Shown here in pieces: positions 42,676-52,217 of a stretch of DNA of 64,000 nucleotides (its first letter is position 1; each line of letters starts with the position of its first letter). The notes beneath the pieces are model-generated. The model searched no databases. It saw nothing but the letters and a program-made list of their open reading frames with translations, and was not told where the DNA came from. The position numbers and the translations under genes were made by a program. Source of the stretch: Aquimonas sp964586455 (GTDB taxonomy: Bacteria; Pseudomonadota; Gammaproteobacteria; Xanthomonadales; Xanthomonadaceae); assembly GCA_964586455.1 (NCBI GenBank), contig CAZPHV010000002.1:62001-126000 (forward strand), in the 5' to 3' direction.

Positions 42676-43827
42676 ATGCTTAAAAAACTCCTTTCAGTTT
42701 TCGCCGTCGCCGTGCTGACCTTCGCCACCTGCGTGGCGGCCCAGCAACTGCGCGAAGATCACCCCGACACCTATGTGGTGAAAAAGGGCGACACCCTGTG
42801 GGACATCTCCGGCCGCTTCCTCAGGCAGCCGTGGCTATGGCCGGAGATCTGGCAGGCCAATCCTCAGATCGAGAATCCGCACCTCATTTACCCGGGTGAC
42901 GTGATCAGTCTCGCCTATCTGGACGGGCGTCCGGTGCTCGGCGTGGATCGACGTGAGCCGCAGATCCGTCGCGAGAGCAGCGATGCGATCCGCACGATCC
43001 CGCTGCACGAGGTCGAGTCCTTCCTCAAGCGCATGCGCGTGCTCGACGAAGAGCCCACCGGGCTGCCCTATGTGATCGCGATCGAAGAAAACCGCTTGCG
43101 CGGGGCCTCCGGGCAAGTGGTTTACGCACGCGGCGCCGACTTCCAGCCGGGCCAGCGCTGGGCGATTGTGCGTCCGACCGTTCGCTACGCCGTGCATGCG
43201 ACGCCCTTCAGCGAGAATCGGCGCCTCAAGAAGGACGAGTGGAATGCCCGCGACGGGTTGACACCGCAGACGGTCGGGATGGAGTGGGCCTACTACGCCG
43301 CTTCCGACAAGAACTTCGAGGTGCTGGGCTGGGAAGTCGCCGACATCACCACCGCGGAAGTCACCGTCGCCGGTGACCCGTCGACCCTGCTGCTGGCGCC
43401 AGAGGGCAAGGAGGTGCGCGCCGGCGATCTGCTGATGCCGGTGCAGGAGCCCGCGTTCGACCTGTTCTTCACGCCCCGTGCGCCGGACCGTGTGCCCGAC
43501 AACATGCGCGTGCTGGCCGTCACCGACTACTACCGCATCGCCGGTCCGCGCGACGTGGTCGCGTTGTCCGCGGGTGCCCGCGATGGCGTCGCCAATGGTC
43601 ACGTGTTCGCCCTCTACGGTGAAGGCGACCGCGTCACCGACCGCATTGCCAACCGCAACGATTTCATGGCCAACCTGCCTTCGCGTCAGGTCAAGCTGCC
43701 GGACGAGTTCATCGGCCATGTGATGATCTTCCGCACCTTCGACAAGGTCAGCTACGGGCTGGTGATGGATGCGATCCGCCCCGCCGGCGTCGACAACATC
43801 GCCAAGGCGCCCGACCGTCTTCCCTGA
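42676..43827 (+). CDS. LysM-domain exported protein
   Basis: 383 residues. Signal peptide 'MLKKLLSVFAVAVLTFATCVAA', then one LysM domain (about 33-85, 'TYVVKKGDTLWDISGRF' and 'NPHLIYPGDVISL') for peptidoglycan binding. A long C-terminal region of unknown function follows. The ATG at 42676 is at better distance from AGGTAG than the one at 42667. It is the usual gene upstream of dprA in this group. Confidence 0.93.
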   Translation: MLKKLLSVFAVAVLTFATCVAAQQLREDHPDTYVVKKGDTLWDISGRFLRQPWLWPEIWQANPQIENPHLIYPGDVISLAYLDGRPVLGVDRREPQIRRESSDAIRTIPLHEVESFLKRMRVLDEEPTGLPYVIAIEENRLRGASGQVVYARGADFQPGQRWAIVRPTVRYAVHATPFSENRRLKKDEWNARDGLTPQTVGMEWAYYAASDKNFEVLGWEVADITTAEVTVAGDPSTLLLAPEGKEVRAGDLLMPVQEPAFDLFFTPRAPDRVPDNMRVLAVTDYYRIAGPRDVVALSAGARDGVANGHVFALYGEGDRVTDRIANRNDFMANLPSRQVKLPDEFIGHVMIFRTFDKVSYGLVMDAIRPAGVDNIAKAPDRLP

Positions 43828-43840
43828 CGAAAGCTCTGCT

Positions 43841-44971
43841 TTGAAGCTGCGTCCCGAGGTCTGGTTCGCTGCCGTACGCGCCCCGCTACCGGGGCGCGTG
43901 CTGCGTCTGGCGCTGGAAGATGCGCAGGTCGCGCAACGCCTGGACAGCGGCTCGGCCTCGGCACTGCGCGCGCTGGGCGTGAGTGAAGCCGCCGCCGCTG
44001 CCTTCCTTCAGCGCGACAAAGAGCGTGCCGCCGCCGATGCCGAGTGGCTTGCCGAACCCTGCAACCGCCTGATCGAGCTCGGCGATGCCGACTACCCCGC
44101 GCTGCTGGCGGAATCGCCAAACCCGCCATCGGTGCTGTTCATCAGCGGTGATTCCGACCTGCTGTGGTATCCGCAGATCGCGATCGTCGGCAGCCGCAAT
44201 CCGACCTCGGGCGGCCTCGATACCGCAGCCGACTTCGCCGCCACTTTCGCCCGCAGCGGGCTGATCGTCACCAGCGGGCTGGCCGACGGTATCGACGCCG
44301 CCGCGCATTCGGCCGCGCTGGATGCCGGCTGCCCGACCGTTGCCGTGGTCGGCACCGGCCCTGATCGCGTCTACCCTGCGCGCAACCGGGCATTGGCCGT
44401 CCGCATTCGCAGCCACGGATGCATCGTCAGCGAGTTCGCGCCGGGCACCGCCGCTCGGCCCGATCATTTCCCTCGCCGCAACCGCATCATCGCCGGGCTT
44501 ACCCTTGGCACCCTCGTTGTCGAAGCGGCGCAGCGCAGCGGCGCACTGATCACCGCGCGCAATGCCAGCGAAGCCGGCCGCGAGGTGTTTGCGATCCCCG
44601 GTTCCATACACAACCCGCTTGCGCGGGGCTGCCATCGGCTGATCCGCGACGGTGCAGCCTTGGTCGAAACCGCCGCCGATGTCATCGACGCGCTCGGGCC
44701 TGCCGCGCAGCGCCTGGCTTCGGGTCTGCGCGGCAGGCTGCAGGCAGCCAGCCCGGAGGCCGAGCTGGACCCTGTGTCACCGCAGCGCTCGTTCGATGAT
44801 CCACAGCGCGCGCGACTGCTGGCAGCGCTGGCGCACGACCCGGTCGGCATCGACCTGCTGGCCGAGCGCACCGGGTTGACCGTGGGGGAGCTGTCCTCCA
44901 TGCTGCTTCTGCTGGAACTGGAGGGAGTGGTCAGCGCACAGCACGGCCGCTACACACGGCGGCCTTCCTGA
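43841..44971 (+). CDS. dprA: DNA-processing protein DprA
   Basis: 376 residues. Loads RecA on incoming single-stranded DNA during transformation. It has a helical N-terminal region, the Rossmann fold 'VGSRNPTSGG', 'TSGLADGIDAAAHSAAL', 'GPDRVYPARN', 'RPDHFPRRNRIIAGL' and a C-terminal winged helix ('GIDLLAERTGLTVGELSSML'). The start is probably the TTG at 43841, 13 bases after the LysM stop, since no ATG fits; the longer frame overlaps the LysM gene. Confidence 0.95.
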   Translation: MKLRPEVWFAAVRAPLPGRVLRLALEDAQVAQRLDSGSASALRALGVSEAAAAAFLQRDKERAAADAEWLAEPCNRLIELGDADYPALLAESPNPPSVLFISGDSDLLWYPQIAIVGSRNPTSGGLDTAADFAATFARSGLIVTSGLADGIDAAAHSAALDAGCPTVAVVGTGPDRVYPARNRALAVRIRSHGCIVSEFAPGTAARPDHFPRRNRIIAGLTLGTLVVEAAQRSGALITARNASEAGREVFAIPGSIHNPLARGCHRLIRDGAALVETAADVIDALGPAAQRLASGLRGRLQAASPEAELDPVSPQRSFDDPQRARLLAALAHDPVGIDLLAERTGLTVGELSSMLLLLELEGVVSAQHGRYTRRPS

Positions 44972-45003
44972 ATGAAATGCGCGCCGTCACAGGCAGAGGC
45001 TGG

Positions 45004-45480
45004 ATGAAAGAGACCTTGTTGGACGTACTGCTCTACTTGTTCGAGAACTACTTCTACGACGACCCCGATGCCGTCCGCGACCGTGAGTCGCTGCAAACCA
45101 GCCTTATCCAGGCCGGTTTCAGCCCTGCTGAAGTCAGCAAGGCGTTTGACTGGCTCGATGGTCTGGAGCAGCTTCGCGACGCCAGCAACGGCGCCCATCC
45201 GATTGCCATCCCGCTGCGCCTGTATGCACCGCAGGAGCAGGAACGGCTCGACCTCGACTGCCGCGGCTTTCTGTTGTTTCTGGAGCAGATCGGCATTCTT
45301 GACGGCGCCCTGCGCGAGCAGGTCATTGACCGCGCGATGGCTTTGGATCAGGTCGAGCTCGATCTCGATGACCTCAAGTGGGTGGTGCTGATGGTTTTGT
45401 TCAATCAGCCCGGCCGCGAGGCCGCGTTCGCCTGGATGGAAAGTCATCTGTTCGCGCTCGACGGCGCAGCACTGCACTGA
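45004..45480 (+). CDS. smg: Smg family protein (DUF494)
   Basis: 158 residues, almost all helical. It starts 'MKETLLDVLLYLFENYF', the standard Smg N-terminus, and ends 'KWVVLMVLFNQPGREAAF'. It normally lies between dprA and topA, as here. The biochemical role is not well defined. ATG at 45004 preferred to 44977. Confidence 0.94.
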   Translation: MKETLLDVLLYLFENYFYDDPDAVRDRESLQTSLIQAGFSPAEVSKAFDWLDGLEQLRDASNGAHPIAIPLRLYAPQEQERLDLDCRGFLLFLEQIGILDGALREQVIDRAMALDQVELDLDDLKWVVLMVLFNQPGREAAFAWMESHLFALDGAALH

Positions 45481-45635
45481 ACCCAGCGGCACAGCGCATG
45501 CCGTGCGAGGGTGCCTCAGGTGCCGCCACGCAGCGAACGCAGGCACCGGGATTGACAGCGCCGGTGCTGAATCTTCTTGACCTTTGAATCACGGCGGTGA
45601 AGCATCCCGCGGTTCGATCCTACGGAAGCCCTGCC

Positions 45636-46694
45636 ATGAACACGCCTGCCAGCCCGCGGACCTGGTATTACGTCGACGCCCAAGGCCAGCAGCAGGGTCC
45701 CGTCAGCGCGGCGATCCTGGTCGGTCACGCGCGTCAGGGGCGCGTGCGGCCGGACAGTCTGGTCTGGCGCGAAGGCTGGGCCGACTGGCAGCCGCTGTCC
45801 AACGCGGCTGAGGAGCTCGGGCTCAACACCACGCCGCCGGTCGGATCAGCGCCGGCGCTCACGCCTGCAGCGGCTCGCGCGACCTCAGCGCCTGCGGCTG
45901 CAGCGCCGGTCGCGGCAGCCGCATCTCCCTACGCGCCGGGTGCTGCGCGCCTCGACGTCGAATCCCAATGGTCGAACAGCGGTGACATCGTCTACGCGGG
46001 CTTCCTGAGGCGCTGGGCGGCATTCTTCGTCGACTCGATGGTTGTGGTGATTGCGTTCTACATCGTCCTGTTCGCACTGATGATGGTGTTCGCCGGCCTC
46101 AACCTCGCCGTGCCTTTCGACGAAAGCTCGTTCGCCGACGGGGGCTCGCTGGTCGCGCTCGCTGTCTATCCCGTTTGGTTCGGGATGGCGGGTCTCTATT
46201 ACTCCCTGATGGAGAGCTCCTCGTCCCAGGCAACTCTTGGCAAGATGGCGCTGGGCATCAAGGTCACCGATCGCGACGGTAGGCGTCTGGGCTTCGCCCA
46301 CGCGCTGGGGCGCTGGTTCGCTGCATCGATCTCCTATCTCACGTTTTACATCGGCTTCTTCATGGCCGGCTTCACCGAGCAGAAGCGCGCCCTGCACGAT
46401 TTCGTGGCAAGCACCCTGGTGGTCGACAAATGGGCCTACACGCCGCACTCCGAGCGCCAGCAGTGCGGTCTGGGCGGCTGTGTGATCGTGTTCCTGGTGT
46501 TCATGGTGTTCGGCGTCATCGCGACGATCGGCATCATGGCGGCGGTAGCGATTCCCGCCTATCAGGACTACGTCGAGCGCGCGCGCAGCCGCGGCGCACA
46601 GTTTGCACCGCCGAGCCTGCAGCTCCCCGCGGCGCCGGTTGCGGCAGCGGCGCTGCCCGGTGCCGGGCGGGTCTGGCTGGCCGGGCAGGCTTGA
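45636..46694 (+). CDS. GYF_2-RDD membrane protein with pilin-like C-terminal helix
   Basis: 352 residues. A GYF_2 domain (about 9-58, 'TWYYVDAQGQQQGPVSAA', 'VWREGWADWQPLS') leads into an Ala/Pro linker. An RDD domain with three membrane helices follows (about 125-275, 'GFLRRWAAFFVDSMVVVIAF', 'SQATLGKMALGIKVTDRDG'). Last comes a hydrophobic helix 'FGVIATIGIMAAVAIPAYQD' that looks like a type IV pilin stem, with a short tail. GYF_2 domains bind proline-rich peptides; RDD proteins are poorly characterised, some linked to ion transport. ATG at 45636 chosen over 45597. Confidence 0.85.
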   Translation: MNTPASPRTWYYVDAQGQQQGPVSAAILVGHARQGRVRPDSLVWREGWADWQPLSNAAEELGLNTTPPVGSAPALTPAAARATSAPAAAAPVAAAASPYAPGAARLDVESQWSNSGDIVYAGFLRRWAAFFVDSMVVVIAFYIVLFALMMVFAGLNLAVPFDESSFADGGSLVALAVYPVWFGMAGLYYSLMESSSSQATLGKMALGIKVTDRDGRRLGFAHALGRWFAASISYLTFYIGFFMAGFTEQKRALHDFVASTLVVDKWAYTPHSERQQCGLGGCVIVFLVFMVFGVIATIGIMAAVAIPAYQDYVERARSRGAQFAPPSLQLPAAPVAAAALPGAGRVWLAGQA

Positions 46695-46889
46695 CTTGAC
46701 GTCACCCGCTGTGGTGACACTGAAAAAGAACAGCTGATCCGCACGGACGGGCCCGAACAGGTCCGCCGGAAAAGCGATCACCCGCTCACGGCTTCTTCAA
46801 GCCGCTCGGGTTACCTGCACACACTTGAATGACGGGCGCATCGACAGGACGCGGCGCCCGCGTCCTCCTCTCGCCCCTGATGGATGCAA

Positions 46890-49379
46890 ATGGCCAAGAA
46901 TCTGCTCATCGTCGAATCGCCCGCCAAGGCCAAGACGATCAACAAGTACCTCGGCAAGGACTTCCAGGTCCTGGCCTCCTACGGCCACGTCCGTGACCTC
47001 GTGCCCAAGGAGGGCGCGGTCGACCCCGAGCGTGGCTTCGCGATGCGCTACGAGCTGATCGAGCGCAACGAACGCCACGTCGAAGCGATCGCCAAGGCCG
47101 CCAAGTCCGCCGACGCCCTGTTCCTCGCGACCGACCCGGACCGCGAGGGTGAGGCGATCAGCTGGCACATCGCCGAGGTGCTGCGTGAACGCGGCCTGCT
47201 GAAGGACAAGACCCTGCAGCGCGTGGTCTTCACCGAGATCACCCCGCGCGCCATCAAGGAGGCGATGTCGAAGCCGCGTGCGGTCTCCGACAACCTGGTG
47301 AACGCCCAGCAGGCGCGACGTGCGCTCGACTACCTGGTCGGCTTCAACCTGTCGCCGGTGCTGTGGCGCAAGGTGCAGCGCGGACTGTCGGCGGGCCGCG
47401 TGCAGAGCCCCGCCCTGCGCATGATTGTCGAACGCGAGGAAGAGATCGAAGCCTTCGTCGCCCGCGAGTATTGGACCGCAGAGGCCCAGCTCGCGCATGC
47501 GGTCACCCCCTTCAACGCCAAGCTGGTCAAGCTCGACGGCAAGAAGTTCGAGCAGTTCGACCTCACCAATGCGACCGACGCGGAAGCCGCGCGCGGTCGC
47601 CTGGTCCAGGCCGCGGGCGATGCGCTGCACGTGTCCGATGTGCAGAGCCGCGAGCGCAAGCGTCGTCCGGCGCCGCCCTTCATCACCTCGACCCTGCAGC
47701 AGGAGGCCGCGCGCAAGCTCGGCTTCTCGACCAGCCGCACCATGCGCGTGGCGCAGAAGCTGTACGAAGGCGTCAGCCTGGGCGAGGAGGGCACGGTCGG
47801 CCTGATCAGCTACATGCGTACCGACTCGACCCACCTGTCGCAGGAAGCCGTGGCGGAGATCCGCGAGGTGATCGCGCGCGATTTCGGCCCGAATGCCCTG
47901 CCCTCGGCCGCCAACGAGTACCGCACCAAGTCCAAAAACGCGCAGGAAGCCCATGAGGCGATCCGACCGACCTCAGCCAAGCTGACGCCGAAGTCGGTGG
48001 CTGCGCATTTGAACCCCGACGAACAGAAGCTCTACGAGCTGATCTGGAAGCGCGCGATCGCCTGCCAGATGGTGCCGGCCACGATGAACACCGTCAGCGT
48101 CGAGCTGGCGGCGGGCCGCGAGCACGGCTTCCGCGCCACCGGCACCACCATCATCGACCCCGGCTTCCTGGCGGTGTACGAGGAAGGCACCGACCAGAAA
48201 TCGGCGGATGCCGAAGACGAAGGCCGCAAGCTGCCGGCGATGAAGCCGGGCGACATCGTGCCGCTGTCGGCGATCGTCATCGATCAGCACTTCACCGAGC
48301 CGCCGCCGCGCTTCTCCGAAGCCAGCCTGGTCAAGACCCTGGAGGAATACGGCATCGGCCGTCCTTCGACCTATGCCAGCATCATCCAGACCCTGCTGTC
48401 GCGCGAGTACGTGATGCTCGACAATCGCCGTTTCCGTCCCAGTGACGTCGGCCGCGCGGTTGCCAACTTCCTGTCGGGTCACTTCACCCGCTACGTCGAC
48501 TATGACTTCACCGCAAAGCTCGAAGACGAACTCGACGCGGTTTCGCGCGGCGAGGAAGACTGGCTGCCGCTGATGGAGCGCTTCTGGAAGCCCTTCAAGC
48601 TGCTGGTCGACGACAAGATCGAGACGGTGGACCGCAGCGACGCCAGCGGCTCGCGGGTGCTCGGCAACGACCCCAAGTCCGGCCTGCCGGTCAGCGTGCG
48701 CCTCGGTCGCTACGGGCCCTTCGCGCAGATCGGCACCAAGGAAGACGAGGACAAGCCGCGCTTCGCCTCGCTGCGTGCCGGCCAGAGCATGCACACGATC
48801 ACGCTCGAAGACGCGCTGGAGCTGTTCAAGCTGCCGCGCACGCTCGGCGCGCATGAGGGCGAAGAAGTCACCGTCGGCGTCGGCCGCTTCGGGCCCTTCG
48901 TCAAGCTCGGCAGCGTGTACGCCTCGCTGAAGACCGAGGACGATCCCTACACCATTGATCTGGCGCGGGCAGTGCAGCTGGTGGCCGAAAAGCTCGAAGC
49001 CGCCGCCAACCGCCTGATCAAGAAGTTCGAGGGCAGCGCCATCGAGGTCGTCAACGGACGCTACGGCCCTTACGTCACCGACGGCGAAAAGAACGGCAAG
49101 ATTCCGAAGGACGTCGAGCCGGCTTCGCTCACGCTCGCCGACTGCGAGGCCATCATGGCCACCGCGCCGGCGCGCGGCGCCAAGCGCGGCAGCCGCTTCG
49201 GGGCGAGAAAGAGCACCGAGAAGGTCGCCGCGGCCAAGGCTCCGTCCGCGGTGAAGAAGGCACCGGCGAAGAAAGCCGCAGCCAAGAAGGCACCGGCGAA
49301 GAAGGCAGCCGCGAAGAAAGCGCCTGCAAAGAAAGCTGTAGCCAAGAAGGGGGCCGCCAGCGAAGCGCCACCGTTCTGA
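46890..49379 (+). CDS. topA: DNA topoisomerase I
   Basis: 829 residues. Relaxes negative supercoils by single-strand passage. TOPRIM: 'LLIVESPAKAKTINKYLG' and 'FLATDPDREGEAISWHIAE'. The catalytic tyrosine is Y308 in 'SYMRTDSTHLS'. The C-terminus has repeats of the Topo_C type ('RLGRYGPFAQIG', 'GVGRFGPFVKLG', 'VNGRYGPYVTDG') instead of Cys4 zinc fingers, and ends in a Lys/Ala/Pro repeat tail ('KKAPAKKAAA' units, about 785-820). The start 'MAKNLLIVES' is at 46890. Confidence 0.97.
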   Translation: MAKNLLIVESPAKAKTINKYLGKDFQVLASYGHVRDLVPKEGAVDPERGFAMRYELIERNERHVEAIAKAAKSADALFLATDPDREGEAISWHIAEVLRERGLLKDKTLQRVVFTEITPRAIKEAMSKPRAVSDNLVNAQQARRALDYLVGFNLSPVLWRKVQRGLSAGRVQSPALRMIVEREEEIEAFVAREYWTAEAQLAHAVTPFNAKLVKLDGKKFEQFDLTNATDAEAARGRLVQAAGDALHVSDVQSRERKRRPAPPFITSTLQQEAARKLGFSTSRTMRVAQKLYEGVSLGEEGTVGLISYMRTDSTHLSQEAVAEIREVIARDFGPNALPSAANEYRTKSKNAQEAHEAIRPTSAKLTPKSVAAHLNPDEQKLYELIWKRAIACQMVPATMNTVSVELAAGREHGFRATGTTIIDPGFLAVYEEGTDQKSADAEDEGRKLPAMKPGDIVPLSAIVIDQHFTEPPPRFSEASLVKTLEEYGIGRPSTYASIIQTLLSREYVMLDNRRFRPSDVGRAVANFLSGHFTRYVDYDFTAKLEDELDAVSRGEEDWLPLMERFWKPFKLLVDDKIETVDRSDASGSRVLGNDPKSGLPVSVRLGRYGPFAQIGTKEDEDKPRFASLRAGQSMHTITLEDALELFKLPRTLGAHEGEEVTVGVGRFGPFVKLGSVYASLKTEDDPYTIDLARAVQLVAEKLEAAANRLIKKFEGSAIEVVNGRYGPYVTDGEKNGKIPKDVEPASLTLADCEAIMATAPARGAKRGSRFGARKSTEKVAAAKAPSAVKKAPAKKAAAKKAPAKKAAAKKAPAKKAVAKKGAASEAPPF

Positions 49380-49799
49380 GTCCGACCGCTGCGCGCATCG
49401 ACGAACGCGACGGCATTTGCGAACGCCACAACAGCAAAGGGCCCGCCTCGCGCAGGCCCCTTGCTCATTTCACCGCCCAGGCTGGCGCACACCCGCTTGA
49501 GGTTCCGGGTGGATACGACCACTTCACTACGCTGCCAATCGCTACGATCGGGTCTCAGGGGCCTCGGACAAGTTGCCCGCTTCGGCTGGAAACAGCTCTC
49601 GACAGGCCCAAGGCAAGGCTGAAGAATTCAGCGTTCCTGCGCGCCATGCAGGGTGCGCTCGCGGATCGCGCACGTCAGTGCTTGCTCCTGCGTGACCGAA
49701 CGCGGCGAAGGCGCCGCCGCGCAGCGGCCGAACGCACCCGGGCATGTGCCGGACTCGCGACCGCTGATCCAGGCGAGGATGGGCTTGATCAGTGTTGAC
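49380..49799. other. Gene-free stretch after topA
   Basis: About 420 bases between convergent genes. A weak bulged hairpin (AAGGG...CCCTT around GCCT-CGCGC-AGGC, about 49437-49465) may end topA transcription. Open frames here lack ribosome-binding sites and known motifs. Confidence 0.5.
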
Positions 49800-52217
49800 C
49801 TAAAGTTGGCACCCTGCCAGGCGCAGCACCTCGGCTGGCGATTCCCGCAGCATGGATCTGGCCACCAGAACACAGACCAGCCAAGCAAGTAAGCCCAGCA
49901 CGCCCAAGGCAATGGCGACATCCGCCGCCCTCACGGTCAGTGCAAGCACGCCTGATGCCGATGCCATCCCGGTCAGCAGCGAGGCCGCGACGAGGCTTAA
50001 GGCAGCGCCCAGAGCGAAGCCTCGCAAGTGCCGGCTCGCCAGCGCCGAATGAACGTGACGCGGACGCGCACCGAAAGCCAGCCGAGCACCGATCTCGCCC
50101 CGCATCTGTATTCCCGCATGCGCCACCATGCCATGCAGCCCCAAGGCCGCGGTGAGGATCACCAGTAAAGCGACGAGTGCGGTGGCGGTGGCTGCGATAT
50201 GGCGCGGTAGCAACAGCTCCGATTTCAGAGCATTCAGATCGTCATAGAGGAATACGCCGAGTCCGGGGTTCACTGCCTCGACAAAAGCTACCCACTGCGC
50301 GCGCGACATCGCCTGGCCGGGCCGGAAGCGCAGTACGAAATTGCTGCCTGCCTGCGCTGCCGGCAAGTACAGGTGTGGGTCGGCCGCACCTGCACCTGGG
50401 TAGCGGCGATCGTCCACCACGCCGATGACGGTGTGCGAGACCGCTCCCTCTCGCATGAGCTGTGTTCCCAGCACCTCGCCATCGCCAGCCAGCAGGCGCG
50501 CGAAGGACGCATTGACCAAGGCAAGCGGCGCGCCCTGCTGGATGTCTTCGGCGCTGAAGCCGCGACCCATCACCAGACTCTGACCGGTCAGCGCCAGATA
50601 GCCGGAATCGATCCGCTTCACGCCGACGGGCCGCTCGGTGGCTGATCGATCGGAGACGACGGCAGTGGGGATGAAATCCTGCAGAGGCGAATGCGACTGG
50701 CTGACCATCTCAACACCCGCCAGATCCGCCAGCCGTCGCCTCATTTCATCGAACTGTTGCGCGGCCGGCGCATCGCTCGCGGTCGATCCGGGGCGCTGGT
50801 AGAGGTACAGGCTGGCGCTGCGTTCCAGATCGATGCCGGGTTCGCGCAACACGACCGCAGCCTCACGCAACACTCCGAGATTGGCTGCGATCAGCACCCC
50901 GGCAAGACCCACCTGGAGGCCGAACAGCGCCGTACGCAGAGGGCGCGGCAGGCCGCTGGCACCGATCGTCCGCGCCGCTACGCCTGGGCCAGCGCGTCCC
51001 TCGCGAAGGCACACGATGTAGGCGAGGCCCGCCAAAACAAGCGCGATCAGCATCGCCGCGCCCAGGCTGAGGGCCAACGCCGGTGCGCCGATCTTCAGCT
51101 CATCCATTCGCGGCAGCAGGTGCAGCAGATGCGTGCGCATCAGAACGGCGCCGATCCACGCAACAGCGAATGCCAGGAGCGCCGCGGGCAGTATCAGTGC
51201 CAGTGTGTCCACCAGCAGCGCCTGGAACACATGACTTGAGCGTGCGCCCAACGCGCGCTGGATCGAGAACGCGTGCCGACGTTGGGCCGCTCGAGCGACC
51301 ACGATATGCGCGAGGTTGACGACGGTGATCAGCAGCAGGCCTGAGGTCGCAGCCAACAGCAGAGGTGCAAGGGCAAGACCACGTCCGGCTAACGCGCGAC
51401 TCCCTTCGATCAGCTGTACGCGCGGCACGATGTCAGGCGACGCGCTTGATTCGAGCCCGGTGGCCTCTCGCCACTCACGCTCGAACAACGTCGACAGTTG
51501 CTCGGTTGCGAGCGCGAGATCGAGCTCCGGCCTCAGCCGACCCACCAGCTGCAGCGTGTCGGTGCGCGAGGTCCAGCCCCACTGCCGCGGCGACGGGTTG
51601 GCAGCCCAGGGTAACCACAGGGCGGTGCGATGCCCGGGCGCATGCAGCTGCGGTTCGATGAAATCGGCAGCGGTGACGCCAACCACCTCGAAACTGCCCA
51701 CGGCAGTGAGTACGTTCAGGCCGATCACATCGGCGCGCTGGTCGAACAGGGCGACCCAGGCCGCATGGCTGATCACCGCCTGGGCAGGCGAGCGCTCGCG
51801 GTGCCCAGCCCCCGGGAATCGGCCCAGGGCCATCCGGGGTGCGAACAGCTCCGCATAGCCGGGTGAGGCGTAGGCGACGTTGAGCAGGGGCTGGGCCGGA
51901 TGAGACAACAAAAGATCACGCGCATGGTCCAGCATCACCGATGCGGCGAGCGTCCCCTGCGCTTCACGCTGCAGCAACTCCAGCGCCGGATAGCTGAACT
52001 GTCGGCCCTGTCCATCCTGTCCGGGCCCTTGCAGCTCGGCGATGACCAGACGATCGGATTGCGGATACGGCAACGCACCAGAGATCAACAGGTGGGTGAA
52101 CAGGCCGGCACAAATCGTGGCGCCCAGGCTGAGCCCAAGGGCGAGCACGATCAGCGCGTTCGCCGATCGATGGCCTGCGAGTCGCAGCAGAGCTTGGCGA
52201 AACCACTCAGTCGGCAC
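49800..52217 (-). CDS. FtsX/MacB-type ABC transporter permease (orphan, duplicated)
   Basis: 805 residues. An N-terminal helix ('SANALIVLALGLSLGATICA') and a periplasmic MacB_PCD region precede an FtsX domain of three helices (about 285-410). A second copy of the same plan follows: helix about 440, a periplasmic region, and three helices about 680-790. This fits the duplicated orphan permeases found without an ATPase partner; no ATP-binding gene lies beside it. The start is a GTG at 52217. It may act in export or lipoprotein handling; the substrate is unknown. Confidence 0.82.
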   Translation of the reverse strand: MPTEWFRQALLRLAGHRSANALIVLALGLSLGATICAGLFTHLLISGALPYPQSDRLVIAELQGPGQDGQGRQFSYPALELLQREAQGTLAASVMLDHARDLLLSHPAQPLLNVAYASPGYAELFAPRMALGRFPGAGHRERSPAQAVISHAAWVALFDQRADVIGLNVLTAVGSFEVVGVTAADFIEPQLHAPGHRTALWLPWAANPSPRQWGWTSRTDTLQLVGRLRPELDLALATEQLSTLFEREWREATGLESSASPDIVPRVQLIEGSRALAGRGLALAPLLLAATSGLLLITVVNLAHIVVARAAQRRHAFSIQRALGARSSHVFQALLVDTLALILPAALLAFAVAWIGAVLMRTHLLHLLPRMDELKIGAPALALSLGAAMLIALVLAGLAYIVCLREGRAGPGVAARTIGASGLPRPLRTALFGLQVGLAGVLIAANLGVLREAAVVLREPGIDLERSASLYLYQRPGSTASDAPAAQQFDEMRRRLADLAGVEMVSQSHSPLQDFIPTAVVSDRSATERPVGVKRIDSGYLALTGQSLVMGRGFSAEDIQQGAPLALVNASFARLLAGDGEVLGTQLMREGAVSHTVIGVVDDRRYPGAGAADPHLYLPAAQAGSNFVLRFRPGQAMSRAQWVAFVEAVNPGLGVFLYDDLNALKSELLLPRHIAATATALVALLVILTAALGLHGMVAHAGIQMRGEIGARLAFGARPRHVHSALASRHLRGFALGAALSLVAASLLTGMASASGVLALTVRAADVAIALGVLGLLAWLVCVLVARSMLRESPAEVLRLAGCQL

